This document shows positions 16,198-23,729 of a DNA stretch of 64,000 nt, piece after piece. Origin of the DNA: Wocania_A spongiicola (GTDB taxonomy: Bacteria > Bacteroidota > Bacteroidia > Flavobacteriales > Flavobacteriaceae); assembly GCF_023502325.1 (NCBI RefSeq), contig NZ_JAMFLZ010000005.1, positions 124,001 to 188,000 on the forward strand, written 5' to 3'. The number at the start of each line of letters is the position of its first letter. Positions within the stretch are counted from its first letter, which is position 1. The notes beneath the pieces are model-generated. The model searched no databases, was not told the origin of the DNA, and saw only the letters and a program-made list of their open reading frames with translations. The position numbers were made by a program, and so were the translations under genes.

Positions 16198-18156
16198 ATG
16201 AAAAAACAATACTTCTTTTTATTATTTATTACATCATTTTTATTTTCTTTTTCTCAAACAGATGACAAATTATATAACTATAGAGTTAATCTTAGTGAAT
16301 TAAAAATGAAAACTTATGAAAAAGATTCGACTGCAAATGCTTTAGTTTTATATGAATATGGTAATAGTTATGTAGAAAAACAAAATTTTAATTTAGTAAC
16401 AGAAGAAAAGCATAAAATAAAGATATTAAATAGAGAAGGGTTTAAAAATGCTACAATAACAATATACCTTTACAATACAAAAAACAGAAGTGAAAAAGTA
16501 AAAGACATTGTTGCTACTACCTATAATCAAACAAATGGCAAGGTAATTAAAACCAAGTTAAATGATAAAGACATTTTTAGAGAAAAATATGATGACAATC
16601 GTACTTTAGTAAAATTTACTTTACCAAATATTAAAGAAGGCTCAGTAATAACTTATAGTTATAAATTAATATCACCTTTTATGTTTAATTATAAAAGTTG
16701 GAGCTTCCAAAGCGATATCCCAAAACTTTATAGCGAATATAGGGCTAGTATTCCTGGCAATTGGGAATATAACATCAAGCTTGTAGGAACGCAAAAATTA
16801 TTCATTGATGAATCAGTAGTTAAAAAAAATTGCTTATCTGCAAATGGTGGTTATTCACATTGTTCTTACTCAACCTATGCTATGAAAGATATTCCTGCTT
16901 TTATAAAAGAAGATTATATGACTAGTAAGTTTAACTACCTTGCTAGAATTGAGTACGAACTTAAAACATTTAAAGGGTTTGATGGTAGAATTAATAATTA
17001 TACAAAATCTTGGAAAACTGTAGACAAGGAGTTTAAAACAGATAAAGATATTGGAAGACAGCTTTCAAAATCTGTTAATTTAGAAGAATTTTTAAGCAAT
17101 AATATTATTAATGAAGTAGATAATTACAAAAAAGCTGATGCCATTTATAAATATGTTCAAGAAAATTATACTTGGAATGGAGAGTATAGAATATTTAAAG
17201 ATGTATCAGTAAAAGATTTAATTAAAAATAAATCAGGAAATGTCTCCTCTATAAACATTTTGCTACATAATTTATTAAAAGAAGCAAATATTGAGACTAA
17301 GCCTGTTTTAGTTTCTACTAGAAATAATGGTTTTCCAACAAAGATTTATCCAGTTATAACTGACTTTAATTATCTAATTGTTCAAGTAATTATTGATAAT
17401 AAAACATATTTGTTAGATGCTACAGATCGCTATTTAAGCTTTGGCGAAATTCCTTTTAGGTGTTTAAATTCCTATGGCAGGCTTATGGATTTTAAAAAGG
17501 GAAGCGAATGGATAGATATTAATCCTAAAGAATTGTCTACAATTCAATACAGATTAAATTTAAACTTGGATGAAAATGCAAACATCACTGGCAAAATTAG
17601 TTCTAAAACAACAGGTTATCATGCCCTAAATAAAAGAAAAAAGTATTTTCAGAATAGTGACTCATACATAACGAACTTAGAAGATAAGTTTCCAAACACT
17701 GAAATTGTTAATCATGACGTTGTAAAAGGCGGAAAAACTAACCCACAGTTTATTGAATCGTACGATGTAGAATACAGTTTTGATGAAACTGGGGAAAACA
17801 TATATTTAAATCCATTTTTTATTAAATTCTTTTCTGAAAATCCATTTAAGCTTCAAGAACGGACCTACCCTATTGATTTTGGATACAAAGACTCTTTTTT
17901 CTATGTTTTAAAACTCAATTTTGGCGATGAATATACGCTTCTTGAAAAACCTAAAGATTTAAATTTAACTTTACCCAACAATACAGGAAGCATCATATTT
18001 AGTAGTATAGTAGAAAATAATTATTTGCAGATTTTATTTAAAATCAATTTTAAAGACTCAATGTATCTACCAGAATATTATCCATATTTAAAAGGTTTTA
18101 TGAGTAAAATTGTTGATATACAAACTAACTCACTTGTACTACTAAAGAAAAAATAA
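16198..18156 (+). CDS. DUF3857/transglutaminase-like secreted protein, apparent loss of catalytic Cys
   Basis: A 652-aa exported protein (signal peptide to about residue 20, SFSQ) with an N-terminal DUF3857 beta domain (about 40-270) and a transglutaminase-like core (about 300-420), common in Bacteroidetes. Core markers are YKYVQENYTWNG, KNKSGNVSSINILLHNLL and TYLLDATDRYLSFG. Where active transglutaminase-fold enzymes have GxC, this protein has GNV (about residue 345), so the nucleophile appears to be absent and a non-enzymatic role is likely. It begins 3 bp after the exonuclease fusion and is probably co-transcribed with it. Confidence 0.82.
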   Translation: MKKQYFFLLFITSFLFSFSQTDDKLYNYRVNLSELKMKTYEKDSTANALVLYEYGNSYVEKQNFNLVTEEKHKIKILNREGFKNATITIYLYNTKNRSEKVKDIVATTYNQTNGKVIKTKLNDKDIFREKYDDNRTLVKFTLPNIKEGSVITYSYKLISPFMFNYKSWSFQSDIPKLYSEYRASIPGNWEYNIKLVGTQKLFIDESVVKKNCLSANGGYSHCSYSTYAMKDIPAFIKEDYMTSKFNYLARIEYELKTFKGFDGRINNYTKSWKTVDKEFKTDKDIGRQLSKSVNLEEFLSNNIINEVDNYKKADAIYKYVQENYTWNGEYRIFKDVSVKDLIKNKSGNVSSINILLHNLLKEANIETKPVLVSTRNNGFPTKIYPVITDFNYLIVQVIIDNKTYLLDATDRYLSFGEIPFRCLNSYGRLMDFKKGSEWIDINPKELSTIQYRLNLNLDENANITGKISSKTTGYHALNKRKKYFQNSDSYITNLEDKFPNTEIVNHDVVKGGKTNPQFIESYDVEYSFDETGENIYLNPFFIKFFSENPFKLQERTYPIDFGYKDSFFYVLKLNFGDEYTLLEKPKDLNLTLPNNTGSIIFSSIVENNYLQILFKINFKDSMYLPEYYPYLKGFMSKIVDIQTNSLVLLKKK

Positions 18157-18168
18157 CAAATCTTTTAC

Positions 18169-18176
18169 TACTTTTG
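18169..18176 (+). promoter_or_regulatory. -7 box just upstream of the potassium channel gene
   Basis: TACTTTTG matches TAnnTTTG and ends 5 bp before the ATG at 18182, predicting a leaderless or near-leaderless transcript for the channel-miaA-GNAT genes. No matching -33 element was found at the usual distance. Confidence 0.4.
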
Positions 18177-18181
18177 AGTTT

Positions 18182-19045
18182 ATGAGTAATTACAAAACAA
18201 ACAAGTGGAGGTTAAAACTTCAGGAAATTATTTATGAAGCCGATACACCAGCTGGAAAGCTATTTGATGTTGTATTATTAATAACAATTCTGGCTAGTAT
18301 TATATTAGTTATGCTAGAAAGTGTTGATAGTATTGATAAAAACTTTCATGATTTTTTAAATATTTCTGAATGGGTAATTACTATTTTATTTAGTTTCGAG
18401 TACATTGCAAGAATTCTTACAGTTAGAAAACCGCTAAATTATATTTTTAGTTTTTACGGTATTGTAGACTTACTTTCTACTATTCCAAAATACATTTCAT
18501 TAATTTTTGGAGGTGTACATGCTTTAGCAGCTTTAAGAGCTTTACGCTTATTACGTGTTTTTAGAATATTAAAATTAGCTCGTTATTTAGGTGCATCAAA
18601 TACTCTTATAACCGCCTTAAAAGCTAGTAAAGCCAAAATAGCCGTATTTCTATTTGCTGTAGTTATTGTTGCAATTATATTAGGAACGATAATGTATTTA
18701 GTAGAAGGTGAAGAAAACGGTTTTACCAACATTCCTAAAAGTGTATACTGGTGTATAGTAACATTAACTACTGTTGGATTTGGAGACATTGCACCACAAA
18801 CACCTCTTGGGCAGTTCATAGCCTCTTTAGTTATGATTTTAGGTTACGGTATTATTGCAGTTCCAACAGGTATTGTTTCGGCAGAATATACCAATCAGAA
18901 CAAGTCTGATAAAAAAAACGAGCCAAAAAACAATAATACTCCTATACAAATTAACTCTCAATGTTGTTCAAATTGTTTAAACGAAACGCATCGTGATGAT
19001 GCTGAGTTTTGCTTTAAATGCGGATGTAATTTACACCATGAATAA
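18182..19045 (+). CDS. Voltage-gated-type potassium channel with C-terminal zinc ribbon
   Basis: A 287-aa six-TM channel subunit. S1 is at about 28-46, S4 carries regularly spaced arginines (R119, R122, R125, R128 in the LRALRLLRVFRIL region), and the pore filter TVGFGD is at 197-202 between S5 (about 152-173) and S6 (about 212-233). The cytosolic tail ends in a compact zinc ribbon, C262-x2-C265 ... C277-x2-C280. The filter predicts K+ selectivity. The tail could be a metal or redox sensor, a tetramerisation element or a docking site. The gene overlaps miaA by 8 bp. Confidence 0.88.
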   Translation: MSNYKTNKWRLKLQEIIYEADTPAGKLFDVVLLITILASIILVMLESVDSIDKNFHDFLNISEWVITILFSFEYIARILTVRKPLNYIFSFYGIVDLLSTIPKYISLIFGGVHALAALRALRLLRVFRILKLARYLGASNTLITALKASKAKIAVFLFAVVIVAIILGTIMYLVEGEENGFTNIPKSVYWCIVTLTTVGFGDIAPQTPLGQFIASLVMILGYGIIAVPTGIVSAEYTNQNKSDKKNEPKNNNTPIQINSQCCSNCLNETHRDDAEFCFKCGCNLHHE

Positions 19046-19940
19046 GTATCTTATTTCTATAGTTGGCCCAACTGCCATTGGCAAAACAGCTCTTAGTATT
19101 AAACTCGCTCAACATTTTAATACAGAAATTATTTCAGCAGATTCTAGACAATTTTTCAAAGAGATGCAGATTGGAACCGCCGCTCCTACCAAAGAAGAGC
19201 TAACTCAAGCTAAACACCATTTTATTCACCATAAATCTATAAAGAATAGCTATAATGTAGGCGCTTTTGAAAAAGATGCTTTGCAATGTTTAAATACACT
19301 TTTTAAAACTAAAAACATTGTTATTATGGTTGGTGGTTCTGGACTATATGTAGATGCTATAAGCAAAGGTTTAGATTATTTTCCTGATATAGATAAAAGT
19401 ATACGTAAAGACTTAAATAAAAAATTTGAAGAACTAGGTATTTCTGTTTTGCAAAAGCAACTAAAATTGTTAGACACTAAAGCTTATAATTCTATCGCTA
19501 TTGATAACCCACATCGTGTTATTCGTGCATTAGAAATTTGCATCGGTTCTGGTAAACCTTATTCGTCTTTTTTAAACCAAGGAAAAGCTAATAGAAATTT
19601 TAAAACTATTACGGTTGGACTTACAGCTGAAAGAGACATTATTTACAACCGTATTAATCAGCGTGTTGATATTATGATGCAACAAGGCTTACTAAACGAA
19701 GTTAAGACTTTATTACCCTTCCAATCATTAAATGCATTAAATACAGTTGGTTATAAAGAACTTTTTAATTACTTTAATGGTGAGTGGACTTTAGATTTTG
19801 CAGTAGCAGAAATTAAAAAAAATACACGCCGTTTTGCTAAACGACAATTAACATGGTTTAAAAAAAACGAGTCCACTTTATGGTTTGATTATAAAACATC
19901 AGCTAAAGAAATTATTAAAGATATAGATAACACATTTTAG
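19038..19940 (+). CDS. miaA: tRNA dimethylallyltransferase
   Basis: A 300-aa enzyme adding a dimethylallyl group to A37 of UNN-reading tRNAs. The P-loop GPTAIGKTAL is at about residues 9-18, followed by IISADSRQFFKEMQIGTAAPT, the family's GGSGLYVDAI, DNPHRVIRALEI and NTVGYKELFNYFNG, and it ends in the RRFAKRQLTWFKK motif. The ATG at 19038 was chosen: a longer in-frame start at 18993 would add 15 residues from the channel's frame that do not belong to the family. It overlaps the channel gene by 8 bp and is followed 2 bp later by the GNAT gene. Confidence 0.95.
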   Translation: MNKYLISIVGPTAIGKTALSIKLAQHFNTEIISADSRQFFKEMQIGTAAPTKEELTQAKHHFIHHKSIKNSYNVGAFEKDALQCLNTLFKTKNIVIMVGGSGLYVDAISKGLDYFPDIDKSIRKDLNKKFEELGISVLQKQLKLLDTKAYNSIAIDNPHRVIRALEICIGSGKPYSSFLNQGKANRNFKTITVGLTAERDIIYNRINQRVDIMMQQGLLNEVKTLLPFQSLNALNTVGYKELFNYFNGEWTLDFAVAEIKKNTRRFAKRQLTWFKKNESTLWFDYKTSAKEIIKDIDNTF

Positions 19941-19942
19941 TA

Positions 19943-20620
19943 ATGCTAATACCAGAAGATACTTTAGATAATCCTGTTTGGTTCTCTTTAACAGATATCC
20001 ATTTTAATGAAGCCATAGACTATGGAGGTGTGAAATTTTTTCATCCAGATTATGCCCCTTTTGGTGCTTTCATTAATAATACTGATACAAGCAATGCTAT
20101 TGAAAAACACGCTAAGCTAATTAATGATTTTTTTATTGTTGGCGATAAACCTAAAATGCCAGCTCATTTTAAAGAGCCTATTGAATACATAGGCTTACAA
20201 ATGATTATTTATAACAAAATAAACTTTCCAATAACTGAAAATATTGTTGAGCTTACAGAATCTCATTACGACAACTTAATAGGTTTAATAAAACTTGTTT
20301 ACCCAGAATATTTCAAGCCTAAAACTAACGCTTTAGGTCAATATTTTGGAATTTATAAAGATGGTAAATTAGTTGCCATAACTGGCGAACGTATGCAAAC
20401 TAAGAATTTCATTGAAATTAGCGCTGTAATTACTCATCCTGATTATACTGGTAACGGTTTTGCTAAACAACTCATTGCTCATACTGTAGAAGGCATAATT
20501 AAGAAAGGTAAAACCCCTATTTTGCATGTAGATCAAACAAATTTGGGTCCAATTAAGTTATATAAAAAACTTGGGTTTAGCATAAGAAGAAAATTTAGTT
20601 TTTGGAAGATTACTATTTAA
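19943..20620 (+). CDS. GNAT family N-acetyltransferase
   Basis: A 225-aa protein. The C-terminal half is a GNAT fold: the acetyl-CoA-binding segment VITHPDYTGNGFAKQLIAHTVEGI (about 170-192, with the Q/RxxGxG/A-type loop) and the closing TNLGPIKLYKKLGFSIRRKFSFW. The N-terminal 90 residues are less conserved and may form a second, degenerate GNAT-like half, as in FR47-like proteins. The substrate is unknown. It lies 2 bp after miaA, so co-transcription is likely, and it converges on the histidine kinase gene. Confidence 0.83.
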   Translation: MLIPEDTLDNPVWFSLTDIHFNEAIDYGGVKFFHPDYAPFGAFINNTDTSNAIEKHAKLINDFFIVGDKPKMPAHFKEPIEYIGLQMIIYNKINFPITENIVELTESHYDNLIGLIKLVYPEYFKPKTNALGQYFGIYKDGKLVAITGERMQTKNFIEISAVITHPDYTGNGFAKQLIAHTVEGIIKKGKTPILHVDQTNLGPIKLYKKLGFSIRRKFSFWKITI

Positions 20621-20635
20621 AATAGATTAAACCAA

Positions 20636-22012
20636 TTATTTATTAAACACTAGAGTAAACATAGTATATTTTCCAGGTTCTGAGCTAACTAGTAAATTAC
20701 CATCATGTTTTTTAAGTATGTTTTTTGATAAGCTTAAACCAATACCAGATCCATTTTTTTTAGTAGTGTAGAAAGGTATAAAAATTTGATTCATTATCTT
20801 TTCTTCTATGCCTTTTCCATTATCGTAAACAGTAATTATTGTTTTATCTAGTTTTACTTCACAATTTAGTTTAATAACAGGGTTTTCAATTCCTTTTAAA
20901 GCGTGAATACTATTATTAATTAAGTTAATTATTACTTGCTCTATTAGCTTACTATCAGCTAAAATTGTTGCGTTTGCAGGAATCTGTAATATGCTCAAAT
21001 TAATATTAGCCGCTTCAATTAGTGGCTTCATCAATAACTGAATTGTAGATAAAAAGCTTTTTACATTAATTTTATGCAATTGTGGTACAGGTATATTAGA
21101 TATTGTTCTATAATCTTTCACAAAAGCTAACAACCCATCAGAACGTTTTTTAATAGTCGCAGCGGCCATATTAATATCTAATATATCGTCTTTATCTAGT
21201 TTAGACAAACTAATAAGTTTTCCATTTTCATCTTCAGTAATAGACTTCATTGTGGAAGCCAACGAGCTAACAGGTGTGAAAGAATTAAGCATTTCATGAG
21301 CCAAAATCCTTATAACATTATGCCATGCTTCTATTTCTTTTTGTTCGATTTCTGATCGTATATCTTGAAAAGTAATAATTAAATAAGGCTCATTGAGTAA
21401 TTGTATTTCAATTACTTCTAGCGACAGTTGTTTTCTTTCTATTTCATCTCCAAAATCAACCAAAACCTTCCCTCCATTGGCAATGCTTTTAATTTTTTCA
21501 ACTAACCACGGAACTTGATTTGCAAATCTGTGCCAGTACTTATGTTTAGGTAACTTAAGTATTTCACTAGCAGCTTTATTTAAAAATAAAATTTCCTCGC
21601 TAGATAGCTCTTGATATAGATCTTCTTTCTTAATAGAAACTATCCCTAAGTTTACATGCTCTATAATATATTTAAAATACTTATACTGTGCTTCTTTTTC
21701 TATTTTGTTTCTTTTAAAAATTTTAATTATTAAATTAAAATCGTCAAAAACTTTTGCAAAAGAGTCTCCTTTTTTTGAAGGTGAAAAATATACCGAGTAG
21801 TCTTCGTTCTTTAAAGCATCTAAAAATTTTACGAGAGAATAGTTTGTATTATTTACATACTTTATTAAAAAAATAACTTGTACAGTAATTAATAAACCTG
21901 TTCCAACAGTGCTAAACCAAAGTGCTTTATTGAAAAAATATGAAAACAGAACACAAAGAAATAAAATTATTAAAATGCGTATTACTACTTGTAGTGTAAA
22001 TTTTTTAATCAA
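20636..22012 (-). CDS. Sensor histidine kinase, NtrY-like
   Basis: A 458-aa membrane kinase with two N-terminal TM segments (about 10-27 and 33-52) and almost no periplasmic loop, a PAS-like region (about 110-225), then the phospho-acceptor His239 in ILAHEMLNSFTPVSS and a HATPase_c domain: NLINNSIHAL (N box), DNGKGI (G1), FYTTKKNGSGIGLSLSK (F/G2). The short loop suggests sensing of an intramembrane or cytosolic signal such as envelope stress. It lies 11 bp downstream of the sigma-54 response regulator, surely its partner, and is divergent from the efflux operon. Confidence 0.93.
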   Translation of the reverse strand: MIKKFTLQVVIRILIILFLCVLFSYFFNKALWFSTVGTGLLITVQVIFLIKYVNNTNYSLVKFLDALKNEDYSVYFSPSKKGDSFAKVFDDFNLIIKIFKRNKIEKEAQYKYFKYIIEHVNLGIVSIKKEDLYQELSSEEILFLNKAASEILKLPKHKYWHRFANQVPWLVEKIKSIANGGKVLVDFGDEIERKQLSLEVIEIQLLNEPYLIITFQDIRSEIEQKEIEAWHNVIRILAHEMLNSFTPVSSLASTMKSITEDENGKLISLSKLDKDDILDINMAAATIKKRSDGLLAFVKDYRTISNIPVPQLHKINVKSFLSTIQLLMKPLIEAANINLSILQIPANATILADSKLIEQVIINLINNSIHALKGIENPVIKLNCEVKLDKTIITVYDNGKGIEEKIMNQIFIPFYTTKKNGSGIGLSLSKNILKKHDGNLLVSSEPGKYTMFTLVFNK

Positions 22013-22023
22013 TTTTAAAAATA

Positions 22024-23415
22024 TTATAAATTAAACTTTTCTAACCTTCGATAAAGCGCAGCTCTTGTTAAACCCAATTCTTTTGAGGCTTTAGATATAT
22101 TTCCATCATACTTTTCAATTGCCTTTTTAACCAATAGTTTTTCTATTTCTTGCAAATTTAAATTTCCATAGTCACTAATATTTGCTGTATTAGCTGTATT
22201 ATCTGTTTCAATATTTGATAGGTTAAAGTCTGAAGGTTTAATAACATTATCGTCACACATAATAACACCACGCTCAATAGTGTGTTGAATTTCTCTAATA
22301 TTTCCTGGCCAATTATGTGTTTTTAAAACGCTTAGTGCTTCATCTGTAATTGTTAAATGGGATTTTTGATACTTCTCTTTAAACATATTTAAATAATGAA
22401 TAACAAAATCTGAAATATCTTCGGGTCTATCTCTTAATGGAGGAATTTCAATCTCTACAGTATTAATTCTAAACAATAAATCCTGCCTAAATTTTCCTTC
22501 AGAAACCCACTGATTTAAAGGTGCATTTGTTGCAAATAATAATCTTGCGTTAAAAGGCCTTTCAATACCTTCGCCTAATCGCGATACTTTTCTGTCTTGC
22601 AGAACGGTTAATAATTTTGATTGTAAATTATAAGGAAGGTTTCCTATTTCATCTAAAAAAAGGGTACCATTTTCAGCCATTTCAAAACGCCCAGGTTTAT
22701 CTTCATAAGCATCAGTAAATGCTCCTTTTTTGTGTCCAAAGAGTTCACTTTCAAAAAGAGATTCTGATAAAGCTCCTAAATCTACATGAATAAATGGTGC
22801 GTTTTTATTTGATGAGCGCTTATGTATTTCTCTTGCTAAATGTTGTTTTCCTGTACCGTTTTCACCTAATATTAAAATATTTGCATCAGTATTACTAACC
22901 TTTTTAACCACATCCATAACCTTAGTCATAGCACTAGAGTTACCAATTACTGGTCCAAATCTTATATCGTCGTTTTCCAATAAAGCCTTGTTAGTATGCT
23001 TTAAAATAGATACTTGCTTATTAGATTTACTTAATTCTAAACCTGCATGTACCGTAGCTAAAAACTTTTCGTTACTCCATGGTTTTAATATAAAATCAAA
23101 AGCGCCATTCTTAATAGCATTTACTGCTAACTCTACTTCACCGTAAGCAGTCATTAGTACAACTACCATTTTGGGTTTTATATTTAAAATATGCTTTAAC
23201 CAATACATACCTTCCTTACCATCATTAAAACCTATTCTATAATTCATATCCAACACAATCATATCTATGTGTTCTTTTGAAATAAGCTGATTAATTTCTT
23301 TCGGGCTATTCCTTGTAATTATATTAGTGTAATATTTTTTAAGCAATAATTTAGCAGAAAGTAAAACATCTTCGTCATCATCAATAATTAAAATTGTTGC
23401 TGGATTTTTTATCAT
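22024..23415 (-). CDS. Sigma-54-dependent response regulator (NtrC family)
   Basis: A 463-aa activator with three domains. The receiver (1-125) has the acidic pocket IIDDDED, phosphorylatable D56 in IVLDMNYR and K111 in ILKPW. The AAA+ domain has Walker A GENGTGK (184-190), the sigma-54 contact loop GAFTDA (231-236; the usual form is GAFTGA) and Walker B LFLDEIG (252-258). The C-terminal Fis-type HTH includes GNISKASKELGLTRAALYRR. The ATG at 23413-23415 is preferred: an upstream in-frame start at 23532 would read 39 non-family residues through the inverted repeat. It is divergent from the HlyD operon it probably controls. Confidence 0.94.
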   Translation of the reverse strand: MIKNPATILIIDDDEDVLLSAKLLLKKYYTNIITRNSPKEINQLISKEHIDMIVLDMNYRIGFNDGKEGMYWLKHILNIKPKMVVVLMTAYGEVELAVNAIKNGAFDFILKPWSNEKFLATVHAGLELSKSNKQVSILKHTNKALLENDDIRFGPVIGNSSAMTKVMDVVKKVSNTDANILILGENGTGKQHLAREIHKRSSNKNAPFIHVDLGALSESLFESELFGHKKGAFTDAYEDKPGRFEMAENGTLFLDEIGNLPYNLQSKLLTVLQDRKVSRLGEGIERPFNARLLFATNAPLNQWVSEGKFRQDLLFRINTVEIEIPPLRDRPEDISDFVIHYLNMFKEKYQKSHLTITDEALSVLKTHNWPGNIREIQHTIERGVIMCDDNVIKPSDFNLSNIETDNTANTANISDYGNLNLQEIEKLLVKKAIEKYDGNISKASKELGLTRAALYRRLEKFNL

Positions 23416-23453
23416 TTGTATAATCCTAATTAAGTTTTGTCTAATGTACAAAA

Positions 23454-23491
23454 TGTTCACTATCGAACAATGTTTTGTTCGATAGTGAACA
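23454..23491. promoter_or_regulatory. 17-bp perfect inverted repeat, likely regulator-binding site (UAS)
   Basis: Left arm TGTTCACTATCGAACAA and right arm TTGTTCGATAGTGAACA are exact reverse complements with a 4-bp centre. The dyad lies about 58 bp upstream of the regulator ATG and about 85 bp upstream of the sigma-54 -24 element. This suits an enhancer for the Fis-type HTH dimer and autoregulation. No T-run follows, so a terminator is unlikely. Confidence 0.7.
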
Positions 23492-23554
23492 CTTTTAAAA
23501 TTCTGCTCAAAACCTAAAGCAATGATTATCAATATTTTAACAAAATAAAAATAT

Positions 23555-23571
23555 TTGGCACCAGCATTGAG
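23555..23571 (+). promoter_or_regulatory. Sigma-54 (-24/-12) promoter of the efflux operon
   Basis: TTGGCACCAGCATTGAG matches the TTGGCAC -24 element. Ten bases separate its GG from the GA of TTGA, where the consensus has GC (TTGC). Spacing is exact and only one core base deviates. It points toward hlyD, next to a gene for a sigma-54 activator. Confidence 0.65.
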
Positions 23572-23652
23572 TATTACACTTCAAAATTCATCAATCAAAA
23601 AACGATCAGTAAAAACAATCATTATCAATCAATATAAAAATCAGACAATAAC

Positions 23653-23718
23653 ATGGTAGCATTAATTATAGAAATAACAGCTTTTATTACAGACATAGTT
23701 TTATCAATCTTGGTTTAA
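23653..23718 (+). CDS. Short hydrophobic ORF (21 aa) in the leader of the efflux operon
   Basis: An ATG-started ORF of 21 codons plus TAA lies downstream of the sigma-54 promoter and ends 11 bp before the hlyD ATG. The peptide starts MVALIIEIT and is almost entirely hydrophobic with two acidic residues, compatible with a single membrane helix. It could be a leader peptide or a small membrane protein of the transporter. It is too short for coding statistics, so it may be chance. Confidence 0.3.
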   Translation: MVALIIEITAFITDIVLSILV

Positions 23719-23729
23719 ATTTAATCGTT

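Larger units (their letters stand above)
23416..23729. other. Divergent control region between the regulator and efflux operon
   Basis: This 314-bp gene-free stretch holds a perfect 17-bp inverted repeat (23454-23491), a sigma-54-type promoter reading toward the efflux genes (23555-23571) and a 21-codon hydrophobic ORF (23653-23718). The order (dyad, about 110 bp to the predicted start site, promoter, leader ORF, hlyD) is that of an NtrC-type enhancer-driven promoter. Nothing else is recognised. Confidence 0.75.

Noticed and set aside
23454..23491. Transcription terminator
   Set aside because: The stem is strong but no T-run follows on either strand, and it lies upstream, not downstream, of both flanking genes.
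23416..23532. N-terminal extension of the sigma-54 response regulator
   Set aside because: The 39 residues do not belong to a receiver domain and the frame crosses the inverted repeat; the ATG at 23413-23415 fits the family.
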